In this document: positions 1-12,300 of the stretch, piece by piece
Position numbering within the stretch: position 1 is the first letter of the stretch
How the letters are laid out: the number at the start of each line of letters is the position of its first letter
Assembly (NCBI GenBank): GCA_028565715.1
Contig: JAOXYC010179579.1
Location: 1-12,889 of the forward strand
Length of the DNA stretch: 12,889 nt
Reading direction: 5' to 3'
From: Phoronis pallida
Lineage: Eukaryota; Phoronida; Phoronidae
Translations under genes and position numbers: made by a program
The notes under the pieces: generated by a model
What the model saw: the letters and a program-made list of their open reading frames with translations, nothing else
Told to the model about the DNA's origin: nothing
Database searches by the model: none

Positions 1-134
1 TCCAGTGACTGTTCGCATTGATGCAAGCAGATGTTATTGTTGAAAATCAATGAAAACCAGCATTATACCCCCTTTAATTTTTGCATGCGTGAATGGCGAT
101 TTGTGAAAAAAAAAATCTTCACAAAATCACTTAC
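1..134 (-). other. Partial intron after exon 23
   Basis: This is the start of the intron that follows exon 23 (donor GTAAGT). It is AT-rich with an A-run near 108-117. I see no acceptor or exon in it. Confidence 0.85.
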
Positions 135-311
135 CGGCAACCCAGTCGATCGCCAGACCCCTGATGCCATAGGAGCCAACACCGCTTGTAATAATCTCCT
201 GATAGCCAGACCCATCTGCTTTAATGCTATGTATGCCCTTGTTAGTTCCAATATCCGCCCAATAGATGGTGCTGTTGGCAGCATGAATATCAATTGCAAC
301 AGCATTCATAT
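135..311 (-). CDS. LRP2: Exon 23: propeller C, first YWTD blade
   Basis: A 177-base exon, phase 1 to 1, with acceptor TATATTTTTTCAG and donor GCCG|GTAAGT. It reads [20 protein letters not shown], then [20 protein letters not shown] and [15 protein letters not shown]. It has a YWAD motif and the LRP2-like extended loop before the IKADG strand. The following exon, which should start with the NLYW-like strand, lies beyond position 1. There is a sequon NST. Confidence 0.95.
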
Positions 312-3300
312 CTGAAAAAATATATGCAAGTCGAGCATTCAAAGAGAATGTTTTTGCGAACTTGTCATTTTAAATATTCATAAATACCCATTAAGAACAA
401 ACTTTGGTTGTTCAGACTAAATGGTGTCAAAAAAAGCATTTCTGAAAATGAAGCCCATTTTACAATTTTTTCAATTTGATAGAGAATTCTTTAAAGCTCA
501 TAAAGAAAGATATGAGAATAAAAAAGAGTGCAATATAAGTAGGACACTTGCACTAAAATCCATTAAACGTCTAACTTTTTCACATTACCGCATGTGAAAG
601 CAACTTACCTTTCTCAGCAATGGGAACCATGGGTTCATCATGATATCCGGCAACGACAGGCACGCCTCTAATCACCGACATCTGGGAGATGATTGGATAT
701 GAGGTAATAGCTGGAAAATGAAAATAATAGAATATGCATCTTTTAACTGAAAGTGTTATGTATGTCAATTTTGTGTCTCTTTCACAGGCAAATCAGTCAC
801 CTCTTGAAAAATCTTATAAAATTCTGTTTCTTCTTGAATGTTTTAATGAAAGAATAGGCTTTTTTTAGAAAGAAAAATCATCAGAATGAGCCTATGGTGG
901 ATTTTAAGATTTTTCAAAAACATATTAAATCAATCATATTATATTTCCACGCTCTGTTCCTTTCAAAGCCTTGACGTTGTGTGGTTTGGATTTCCACCTT
1001 TATAAGTCATAACAAAAGTAGTTGTGTGAGAAAGGCCATTTTTAATTGCCTTCATCATTAGGGAGAAGCGTACCTGTACAACTAAACGTGGCCGTGGTAA
1101 TGAAGCCCATTCCACAAGCACACTTCCTGGTGTTAGGACCATCAGGTAGACACATATGTTCACAGTTTCCATTGTTAAATGTACATGGGGACTGACCTGC
1201 AAATGAGAGTTAAGTTTAACTTAAATGAAAAAAATCATCAATCACACTTTGTTTGTGAGCAGAGCTTGGAATAACCCAGACAATTTGTGACATTTTAGAA
1301 AAAAACTCCCCGAAATGTTGACGACCAAAAAAAAGGTCCACGTCTGCCGTAGGCATTTTGAAGCCCCATTCATTGCTTGTGCACTTTGTTGTTCACGTTT
1401 GGTCAGTGGTACCATGATAAAGGCACCTGCAATGCTCAACAAACCATTATTTTCATTTTTTTTATTTTCAAACAGAGGCTAATGTTGAATTATTCTATGT
1501 AATTCCCTATTCCAGGGTCTTAAAATTGATTACTTTCATTGGAAGACAAGAATGAACTTGAGATTTGTGACAATCAGAGTTGAAAGTGAACATTTTTTAA
1601 GTGCGACGTAACATATTTAAAACAGAAAATTAAACCCAAATGAACAAAAAAATCCTGAAATCCAGATAAATCCTGAAACTTTTTCATCTCTGACAATGAA
1701 CAACACAACTCACCTCTTGCATATCGCGTTGAATCAAATGCCTTCATGGAGCGAACCAATCTAAAGTTGTCCCTGATCACTCGAGCACCTTGTCCGCTTA
1801 TTTTATCGATGCGTGTGATGGATTCATGGCTTGTATCGTAATAAAACAGATATGGACTGCCAAGAGTGAGTGCGGATGGACTCTCTAAATTTGAGACAAG
1901 AACTGAAGCCGTGCCAGAAATTGTATCATACTTCATAATCTGAAAGGGGAAGAAGTATCAACTGCAGAATTAGTATAATTTCAAATGGTTAAATCAAAAA
2001 AACAGATCAGAAAATATTTTCGAAAACACTCTGGGAATTTTCACTCAAGAATTTTAATTTTTTTAAATGCAAAAACATTTGGAACTTGACTAGGAATGAA
2101 ACCCAGGTGTCCCTGTTTGCCTGACAGATGCTCTACCAACTGTGCTACCCAACCCCTACTATTTTCCATGCTAATCTTATCACTATAAGCCGGTAAATGG
2201 AATCACTCCATGAGTGGCACATTTTTCGCACACATTTTTGCTGAAAGCAATTACACCACATTTGGGTGAAATAAGAATTTTAATAAGAATCCAAACTCAT
2301 TGCCTACCCTAGGTGTGTATTGTTCAGTCCAGTATAGCATCTTAGTCATGGCGTCCATGGTCAAGAACTGTAGTCCACCTGACATTTGTGTATACAGTGT
2401 CTTGGACTCTGTACCATCCATATGCACTCTGGCCAGCTTCATTGGAACACCGCGACATCCTTCATCCAACCAGTAAAGAACACTGAAAGTGAAACCAGTT
2501 TAAATGAGCAAGCCAATTCTAAAACAGCTGGCAACAAATAAGTGAACAATTTCAGGAAAAAAATGCTGACTGGGCTGAACAGCAGTCGCCAAAAACAGCT
2601 AATACACTTTTTAAGTGGCATTGTCTTTTTTCTTATAGATCTGCAATGTTTCAGATAGTTTAATGCTCAATTAAAACAGTACCATGACATCTTTAGCAAA
2701 ACAAAGACTTTTATAAACTATGCATATTTTGCCTAAAAGGGACCATCCCAGTGGCTATTGCTTAGAGCACCAATGACTTTTCACATCTACATTATAATTA
2801 GTATATATTTGCTAAAGCACATTAAACTTATCACCCAAAAACTCTTACCCCTCCTCAGGATGAACAACTAGTGATTTAGGCTGACAGACCCCATTGGCAG
2901 TGCCATCGTTCCTTAAGAGAATCTTCCTGTAGTTCTTGTCACCATCCATCTGCACCACTTCAATGGTCGACTCGTTGGTATTGCCAAAGTAGAGGTTTCT
3001 TGCCAGCCAATCAATGGTGATGCAATGTGGAACTCCCAGAATTCCATGGGGCAGGAAGGGTGTGACTTCCCCTCCATACAAGCTGATTTTCTTTATGGTG
3101 CCCTGAAATACACATTGCAGCAGGTCTTATCATGCTCATTGACACTAATGTCCCCCAAACTGCTAAAGTGAAAAATGTTAGATCGAAGGTGACAAGAAAT
3201 GTGGTGTGGTTTACATCTTATGTCACAATTGTGCAAGAACTTATATTTGTGAGACATGGAGGGCATAAGGCATTAAGATTAAAGAACACAAAGACAAGGG

Positions 3301-6300
3301 AGATGTTGAAAACTGCAGAGTTTTAAAAATCTGCTGTAAGGATGATGTCAACTATCATAAACAGTCATGTTATTAATTGGGAGAACTATCACTATATTGT
3401 GAAAAAAAGTAAAGTTTTTAACTTACATTGGAAACATCTGACCAGTAGACCATGTGGTTTCTACTATCGTAGTCTATGTCATAGGCACCACTGATACCAG
3501 TCACAGGAACGAAGGCATTCAGTGCTTCACCTGAGCCATCAAAATACATCCCGCTGATCTGCACTTCACGAGATAACATGAGAAAGGTGTCGTTCACTGA
3601 AAAAATAGGCAGTAGATCCTGGAAGTCTTGTGACATTTTTTGTATTTCGCCATTTTGAACAAAGTGCACACAATGAGATTCTTTCTATCTTACATAGCTT
3701 CGCATGTGCGTCTGTATGTATTTCAAGCTATGTAAGTCCAAAACTTGATTCTCTATGAAATTATACACAATATATTCTTCATTTCTAATGACAATAGCTA
3801 TTCTTCTCAATAAACTAATCTTTCATTCTAACATCCATATACCAAACATAGCTCGGAAACGCTTTCAGTGAGTATATAAGCCTACAACAAGATGGCCTTA
3901 ATAAATAACGTCCAATTTAAGAAGTCACACAGACTTCACAAGCATGTCAAAGAAATATTCAACAACCATTACCTGCCATACAAGTAGTTCCCTTGAGTTT
4001 CAATCCTACGGGACATGCACAGGTGTAACCAGGATCTCTGAAGGTGATTTGTGGCGCCAATAGACAAATATGACTACATGGACTGCCGGCACATGGATTA
4101 GTTGCTGAAAATATCAAATCATTAGAACTATATTTAAAAGGCACACAATAAGAAAGCAAGTATGGTGCATGGAGCATAAGCCATCAACAAGATCGTCCAC
4201 ATAACGATTAATGTTCATCTGTCGTGGTGATATTATATATTAAGATCGTCCACAACTGTGGAAAACCTAGCTGGTGTCCAGTAGCATTCAAAACCCAGGT
4301 CTTCACACATTTACAGCAGTCCCCCATGTCTCTTTTGATAGACAACACTCTGATTAGATTTTAATTTTTATCTAATCCAATGAACATGGTCTAAGCAATT
4401 GGGTTGTTCCTTGTCCTCCAGGAACCTACCTACCTACCTATTCTCTTCATTCCATGTGGATCATAAGGCGTCAACAATTGCCCTCCATCTTGGTCAGACC
4501 CTTGCCAGTAACTGCGAAAGGGTTTAAAAGGTTACCCCAAAACAATCACCAATTCAGATTACATTAATCAAAGTTCTCACCTGTTGGCTGTCTCACTGGG
4601 TGGTGAGCGACGATGCCCAGGGGTGAGTTAAGTTGTTGAAGATGGATTCTGTGATCCGTGCAATTAAACTTGTTACAGCTAGCAATGTGGTTAAGAGCGC
4701 GGTCTGTCCAGTAAATGTTGTTCTCAAATATTGTCATGCCGTATGGGTGGAGGATTACCTGGAATATGAGAAAGGAACTAAGAACAGGATCAGGCAGTGA
4801 TCATCAGTGATTGAAGAAACAGTTTGCCAACCCTTCACCAGGAGTTGCCGCAGTCTCTGTCAGCCTCATTTTTAACATTTCGAACATACTTATAAAGATG
4901 GTGGATGATCTTTGAACAATTTCATCTGGTACTTTTTAAATGGTGAATGACTGTGAATTACCAACAATTAAAACTAGATGCTCTTTCATAACTATTTAAA
5001 GACAGTATTCATTCACAAACATGAGATTCAAACAATGCCTGATTTTAACAAAACTTTACAATCCATGACAAAACCTTACATGATCTCCATGTAAAACCAT
5101 AGTTAAGCCACTCCCATCATAATTGATGTAGCCAATCAGATCCAAGTGGGAGTCGGTGTAGAACAGTTTTCGAGTAGGGTAGTCGATGGTTAACGAACTT
5201 GGGTAATAAACTCTTTTGTCCAATATGGTCATTCTGTTTGTCCCGTCCATTCCAGCACGCTCTATCCGGGGCTTTGTTCCCCAATCGGTCCAGAACATAT
5301 ACCTTGAACCAAAATTAAAGTTAAAACAATGAGCAGTGTTTTAAACACGTAAAATTAATTCAACAAAAAAATTTGAATGTTTGAAAACATGAACTTCTTC
5401 ATTCAAAATCCTTTGAAAATCTTTTCAGATTTGTCAATTATTTCAGAAATATCCAGAAACATTAGCTGCTTGAAGTGAAGATTGAGCTTGTTCTGCCTGG
5501 AATCATATATTTGTAATTTAGAGCAGTAGGGGATTGGCATGACAACCATGTTAGATTTTGTACAGCTGTTGCCAATGAGTCAGAGAGCATAATTTCGTAG
5601 ATACGAAAAACCACTCAATAAGGTCAGTGGTGCCGAACATTGTTGCATTTTTAATCAGACTTATTTTAATAGACTGAATTAAAATTACCTGTCTCTTGGG
5701 TCTAACACAATGTCTCTAGGATTCGTCACATTGTCTGTAATAAGAACGGTTCTCCAACTACCGTTAAGTTTAGCTACTTCAATGGTCTCCAACCCATAGT
5801 CAACCCAGTAGAGGTTTCGTCCAACCCAGTCAACAGCAAGACCCTCTGGCACTGACATCCCACCATTGACGAGCTAAACAAGAAGGTAAAATTGTTATAA
5901 TTGAAACCAAAACTAACATTAACTTAAAAAAACATTTACTATTATTAATATTTATTTTTTTGAAACTGTTCTTGGCCATTTTAGACAATTTTGTGGTAAG
6001 AAATTATTGACTTTTAGTCTAGCTAATAAGGAACACCAGAAACTGACTGTCTCGTCTCATTGTCTAGCTTTTGACTAAAAATGTTCTGCAGAGAAAAAGG
6101 TGTGAAAATCTATTATTCACTATCAAATTTGGTACTGTAAAATTATATGGTTTGCACTCTTTTGGTAACTTTACAATTTCTCAACAAATACACTTCATTT
6201 CACCACCACTTACCACAGTGACGTTAGTCCCATTGTAGTAAGAGCTGTAGAGTTTCTCTCCACCAGCGTCCGCCCAGAATATTCTGTCTGTTTGACTGTC

Positions 6301-9300
6301 AAAGTCTATACCAGAGACCAGTGCGGAGCCGGGTACATCGATGATGAAATATGATGCTGAAGTCAGGTTGATTCTCACAATATTGTTGACATTTGATGCT
6401 ATAATGTAGGCTGATGTTTTATCTGCAAAACAATATGAGCAGACAACCATGTGATAACATCACTAAAAGGTAAACTTAAATTAACCAGTTCAGTTCGGAT
6501 TTTTTCTGTTTTCAAATTCATTTAATTGACCAGGACTGCAGTGTATATCCTGTATCACAAGTCCAACTGCGAGAACCCTTGGTGTTATAACAGCACTGAC
6601 TACAAGCCATGAATATCATTTAGTGCCTGTAAAGTTGTGGTTAGAGTCTCGGCCTTTCAACGAAAGCTGCGCTAGGATAAGATGGTATTGTGAAACTTTA
6701 GCGATCGCAATGTAGCACTTTCTGAACCAGAAAGAAAGGGGCTATAAAAGAACTGAGTACATTTAACATTGTAACAATGTTTACCTGTAGCTTCACATGA
6801 CCGTTTATCAGGACTAAGTGTATATCCAGTATCACATGTACAACTGTAAGATCCCTTGGTGTTGTTACAGAACTGACTGCATGAAGCCATGCTGGCACAT
6901 TCATCAACGTCTGAGATAAAGGTTAATGCCATTAAACACTGATCAACTTCTTTAACAATGTGCTTCATATATCAAATTGGATTTGTCTTCAGATGTACAG
7001 CAAACGACAATAAATTTTACCAATTTGCATAATAAAACATTGTTCTTTGAAGTCCATTACCACTTAACTTTCCTTCAACCACAGAGAAAATATCTATTAT
7101 ATTTGATAGCAAATGTTGTGTGAAATTTTCAACCCAGACATGGGTATTTCAAAATTTGCACCAAAACTATAACAATATCCATGAACTTACCCACACAAAT
7201 CTTGGTATCATTCAACTTCTGACCCTCGGGACAGTAGCATTGCGCCCCAAATGGTGTAGTCTCGCAGGCGAAACTACATCCTCCATTGTTCACAGCACAG
7301 GTGTCATCATCTAGAAATGAAACGGAGAGCAGAGATGTTAGTCAAATATTGAATAAATTCTAGCCATGAATAACTCACAAACATCAAATGAGGCAGATAA
7401 CATATTTCATTAACAAAAATAAAAGTATTTGGTGTCAAAAATCATGAAGTTTTACCTATTTTATTATAAAATTATTTACTGCACAGTTTAACAGTTTATA
7501 AGCATTAATTGTCAATTTGGGCACCAAAAGATTACGGGACATTATTCTGTTTAAGAAAATGTTGATTTCAATCGAAACCTTAGTATAACTGTCCACACTA
7601 TATGACTTACTACACAGTAAGCCCTCATCTCTCCCTCCAGGACAGTCACTGGCACCGTCACAGAACTTGGAGTGGTCAATACATGTGTTCAGGGTCAGCG
7701 GACATCTAAACTGACCAGCAGGACAACCTGGTGGTGCTGTTGGCTCTGGGAACAAAAATTTCAGAAACATTACTTGAGAGTGTGTTAATGCCGAAGTTGT
7801 ATAAAACTGGACAGTTGACTTCAGAGTCATTGAAATCTCATTATGATGTTAATCAAACATAGATCAAGAAAAAATCAAACTACGGTCGGAAGTATGCAAT
7901 TTAAAAAGAACTTGGGATTGTCTACACTGGAAAAATTCTTGAAAGTTTTGTCATTAAACAGTGCGTCATTAAACAATCAGACTGACCAGACTCTTTAAAA
8001 AAACAGTGAACCCATATTTTGTGAAATTTATAAAAAAATATCTGAATTTACGATCGATATATGTAAAACAAAAAATTTCCCAATTTTGGTGATTTTTTTG
8101 TAATTTTGCTTTAAACATACCGCACGATGCTTCATCACGCCCATCAAAGCAGTCATCGTAATCATCACATACCCATGACGAAGGTATGCAGTAGTCACCA
8201 CAGCTGAAGTCATTACCACTGCAAGTCACTGCAATTTACAGAAATTGAGATCACACTTCAAAATTCCAACTATTTACAAAAGATATTCCTTAAGTTTATA
8301 GCTTTCGAGCCAAAATATGGCGAAACCTGTGCAGTTTATAGTCCTTAAAATATGTCACCTTTCACCTCTACAATTCCGAAAGAGGAAAGAAAGTAATACT
8401 TGTTAATAACATTACAAAATTGACGCAGTTTTTGTTTTAATGCATTCAAATATGGTCTCAGCCATGTTATATACATTGCCTCCTTGAGCCAAACCGTAAT
8501 AGTTACCTTCAGCTGAACACTCAGGATCGCTCTCGTCAGATTCATCGGGGCAGTCCTTCGTTGTATCACATTTCCAGGCAGCTGGGATACACTGACCTGA
8601 TTGGACGCACTGAAATTCATCGTCATGACAACCTCCAGGAGGTCGTGTTGCTGATAGATGAAAAAGAAAACACATTTAGAAAATAAAAATTGTGCAATAC
8701 GCGATTGTGAGGGGTATTAAAAAGTTGAAACAATGCATTTTTTTTAAAATGGAAAGACATTTTAATGGTTCTAATGAAAAAACTATTAGAAATGCTTGTG
8801 CATAATTGGTCAATCATAGATCAAAAGTGTCAGTGTTGAAAATCACCAATGTATCGAAGTGGTCATTTTCCAATAGGTTGGTTTAACCTTTGACTATCAG
8901 GTAAAAAATCCTAGTAACAAAACAAGCAATCACACCACCTTTATAATGTTTTAAACGACACAATAATAATGTATGGGAGATAGGGACTGATTAAGACCTG
9001 AGGTAAGTTGGAAATCATCATAACATTTCTCCATATACTTACGACAGTTCTGTTCGTCAGAATCATCTGCACAGTCAATATTCCCATCACACCGCCTATA
9101 CATCGACACGCACAACCCGTTACCACACACAAACTTTCCTGTGCAGTTGCATGAGAGTTCATCAGCCATGTCGTTGCAGTCTGCGTAGCCATCACACTGC
9201 CATTGGTTTGGTATACAGAGGCCATCGCCACACTTGAACTGAATTTCCGGGGAACAGGTTGGGTACTCTGTAAACAAAATTTGACCAACGTCATAATCTT

Positions 9301-12300
9301 GAAAGAGATTATATAATAATTTAAAAATAATGGACTATGCATTGGTGAACATTCATCAAATTTGATTAGACCATAGACTAATAGTAGAAAAGATCCCCAA
9401 CTTGTGCTTGGCGTAATGGTTTGTCTTACGTAGTAGAAAAGTCTGTTTGCCTCGGTTCCATACATGGTTTTGAGAAGGTACCATTTCAATGCCGATTTGA
9501 GACTTGGGTTTGAAATACGCACAACCGGATATGAACAGGTACCATCTCGTTTTTCTTGCTTCACGAAGTTAAGTTGTGGATCTGTTCTTCTATTTATCTA
9601 TGATTAGACCAACCTCAAATATATTCGAACAAAAAATATCCAATTTGGCAAAAAAACAACCCATCTCATCAATATTGGCAACAACCCGACCCATATCTAT
9701 ACCAAAATTGCCGAGACTTATAAATAAGCCTGTCAGATTCAACTTTTTCCATGGAAATGCTCCCCAAGAATTTGAGGCAGAAAATTAAGTCTCACCACAT
9801 CCTCTCTCATCAGACCCATCTCCACAGTCGTTATCTGTATCACATCGATAGTTATCACTGATGCACAGATTGCTATCACATTTAAACTCCCAGCTATGAC
9901 ATGTTGAGATGTTACCTTAAGAAAAGAGAAATAAAATTCAAAATCAGCAACACAGTTTGTCCACTCTATACTATTTCCATAAACAATTCATAAGAAATTG
10001 CTTTGAATATTATTTCCAAGAAAAACATCATTCTATTGTATTTTATTACTTATGTTGAAGCATTATTAAGCACATAATGTAATAATGTCTAATAACAATG
10101 TTATTTAATCCCAGTTTATGTTTGATAGGTTGTTTGCAGAAATTGTCAGACCTTTAAGTTAAAATGAGTTGATGAAGAGAGAGTATACTCAATAAATTTC
10201 CTATCGGACCGTGATAGTGATACCAGCCCAATTTCCAGCTCGATGTGAAATTTACCAAGTCATAAACTATCTATTATCCAACAATGGGAATTGTTGTCAC
10301 TGAGATAGTGATGTTTGCCATTTTTGCTTGAATTTAACGACTGCGTTTACTTCATCGGTTCATCAGCGAGACACCCAATTTTTATTTAAAAACTCGGGGC
10401 ATCATATCGATAGCATTTATTGTGACAAAAAGGTTAGTTACATACAGTCGTTTAAACAACCTTTACAAAAGACACATGAAAATTTGCCACATATATCTAC
10501 CATACATATAGCACACATACCACAATTTGATTCATCACTCAGATCGCCGCAATCGTTGTCGCCATCACAAAGCCAGAATGGACTGATGCAACGACGTGTC
10601 GTGTTACACTTGAAATACCCCGCTGAACAAGTAAGATCTGTTTGTTAAAATAAGAAAAAAAGAAAAATTTAAGATGTCTGTTTCCTGACAATGTTGAAAA
10701 TACCATATAAGCGAAACAGGAATCAATTTCTGCAATTGAAGTCTGAAAGTGTTGTCCACAACCAAATGCTGGACTCCAGTTAAGATGAAAGTTTGCATAT
10801 ATTGTGAACAAGAAGAATGTCATTGATCTCCACAAAATAATTCAAAAGTGAATGAAAAGGCATAGTTTTCATTTGTAGATTAATATAAGTCAACAAAGTA
10901 TAAGGCAAATTCAATTCGCAATTCATAAAAATGCTGTAGTTAAATTTATCATATGGGATGATTTCATGAAAATATCATAATCTAATAACTTGCGGTCATT
11001 TTCTTTCAAATATATTACAATGCAAGAAAAACCTAAAATTAGGGCTGCTAAGTTGGTTTAAGCCATATAAACATAGACAGAGGCAACATGACAGAATATG
11101 CAAAATTATTAGTTTGCTGTATTAGGTCAACTTTGAAAAGACAAACATTTTAGTTAAAATTGAGTTGAAACATGAACAAGCAATATACCAACCTTCAAGA
11201 GTTGGACACCCATCTTCATCAGAGTTATCAAAACAGTCGTTCTCGCCGTCACATTTATAACCGTTGTATATACAACGACTGTTGTTACACTGTAACTCCC
11301 ATGATGTGCATGGATTGAGTGGCGGCGCGTCGACGGCAAAACATGTGTTCTGGTCAGACGTGGAGAGATTCATGCCGTACGGACAACCACAGACTCTCGT
11401 CATTCCACCCATTGGATAACAGAAGTGGGAACATCCGCCATTTTGTGTAAGGCATGGATGACCAGCTGCAATAGCGAGAACGTTTAAGTGATGACTCAAC
11501 AACTATATCTATGCAAAAGTCATACCTAGTGACTTAACAATGTGTCAGTAATATGTAGATTTTGACCACTATTTTTGTTACAAATTAATTGGATATATTT
11601 GGTCTTTAAGTTCTTCCATACATCCAGATAAACATTGCTTACTAAAAAGCAATTTCCAGTGTAACCTCATGTCTTCATTTTTTATTAAAAAATTATGCTT
11701 TAAACTTTGGAACTTTGATTGTTCAACATTTCTTTCCAATGAGCACTTATAAAATAAACACAGAAATTAGTTTATGCTTTTACTGGCTGAAAGTGATAAA
11801 ATTTTTATACAAGAAAAAATTTGCAACTCGACAGGGAATCGAACCTAGGTCTCCCTGTTTGCCAGACAGGTGCTCTTCCAACTAAGCTACCCAGCCCCTG
11901 CAGTGCCTCAAAATAATGAGTTAAAGTTAAAACTCACCAATGGGTTGCTGCGTCGCTGTGCCATAGACTGCCACCTGGTGGAGTCTGTTCAGACCTTCCC
12001 GCATACGAACCACACTCTTGTCTCGACTAGTCATGTTGAGACGGAATATTGCCCTGTATTCCCAGTCTGAATAGTAGATGCTTCCTGTCAAAACAATGAT
12101 CGAGTTCCATTAATCAACTATGTTAATATTGGTAAAACTAATTCATTATCTTGGAGACTTACGTTTAGTTGGATGGATTGAACTACGTTATGGACCTCCA
12201 TCAAGGGTCCTTGGTCACGTGATGAAACTGGAGACCATGAACAATATTTTTCAACATATGTTAATATTACTTTATATTCCCAGTCTGAATAGAACGTATA

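Larger units (their letters stand above)
4105..4580 (-). other. Intron 15/16 with repeat remnants
   Basis: A 476-base phase 1 intron. It holds a 13-base direct repeat (4189-4201 and 4242-4254) and a fragment resembling the 3' end of a non-LTR retrotransposon with a tetranucleotide tail (4424-4525). Confidence 0.85.

Noticed and set aside
3132-3326. Plus-strand small gene in intron 17/18
   Set aside because: The open stretch is about 60 codons with no domain, no conserved context and AT-rich intron composition. It looks like chance.
6630-6672. tRNA-Glu-like fragment on the plus strand (GTGGTTAGAGTCTCGG, CTTTCAA)
   Set aside because: The A-box-like string is suggestive, but the anticodon stem does not close as written and there is no B box. 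It is too weak to list as a feature.
9290-9564. An additional LRP exon between exons 5 and 6
   Set aside because: It has no LA or EGF cysteine pattern, and exons 5 and 6 already join in phase 1 with complete modules on both sides.
10328-10648. Plus-strand gene overlapping exon 4
   Set aside because: Its second half is the antisense of a well-supported LA exon and its first half is intron sequence. No family features are seen.
11818-11901. Functional tRNA-Ala gene
   Set aside because: The A and B boxes and anticodon arm look real, but the acceptor stem does not pair, the T stem has mismatches, and a second diverged copy exists. It is better read as a tRNA-derived repeat.
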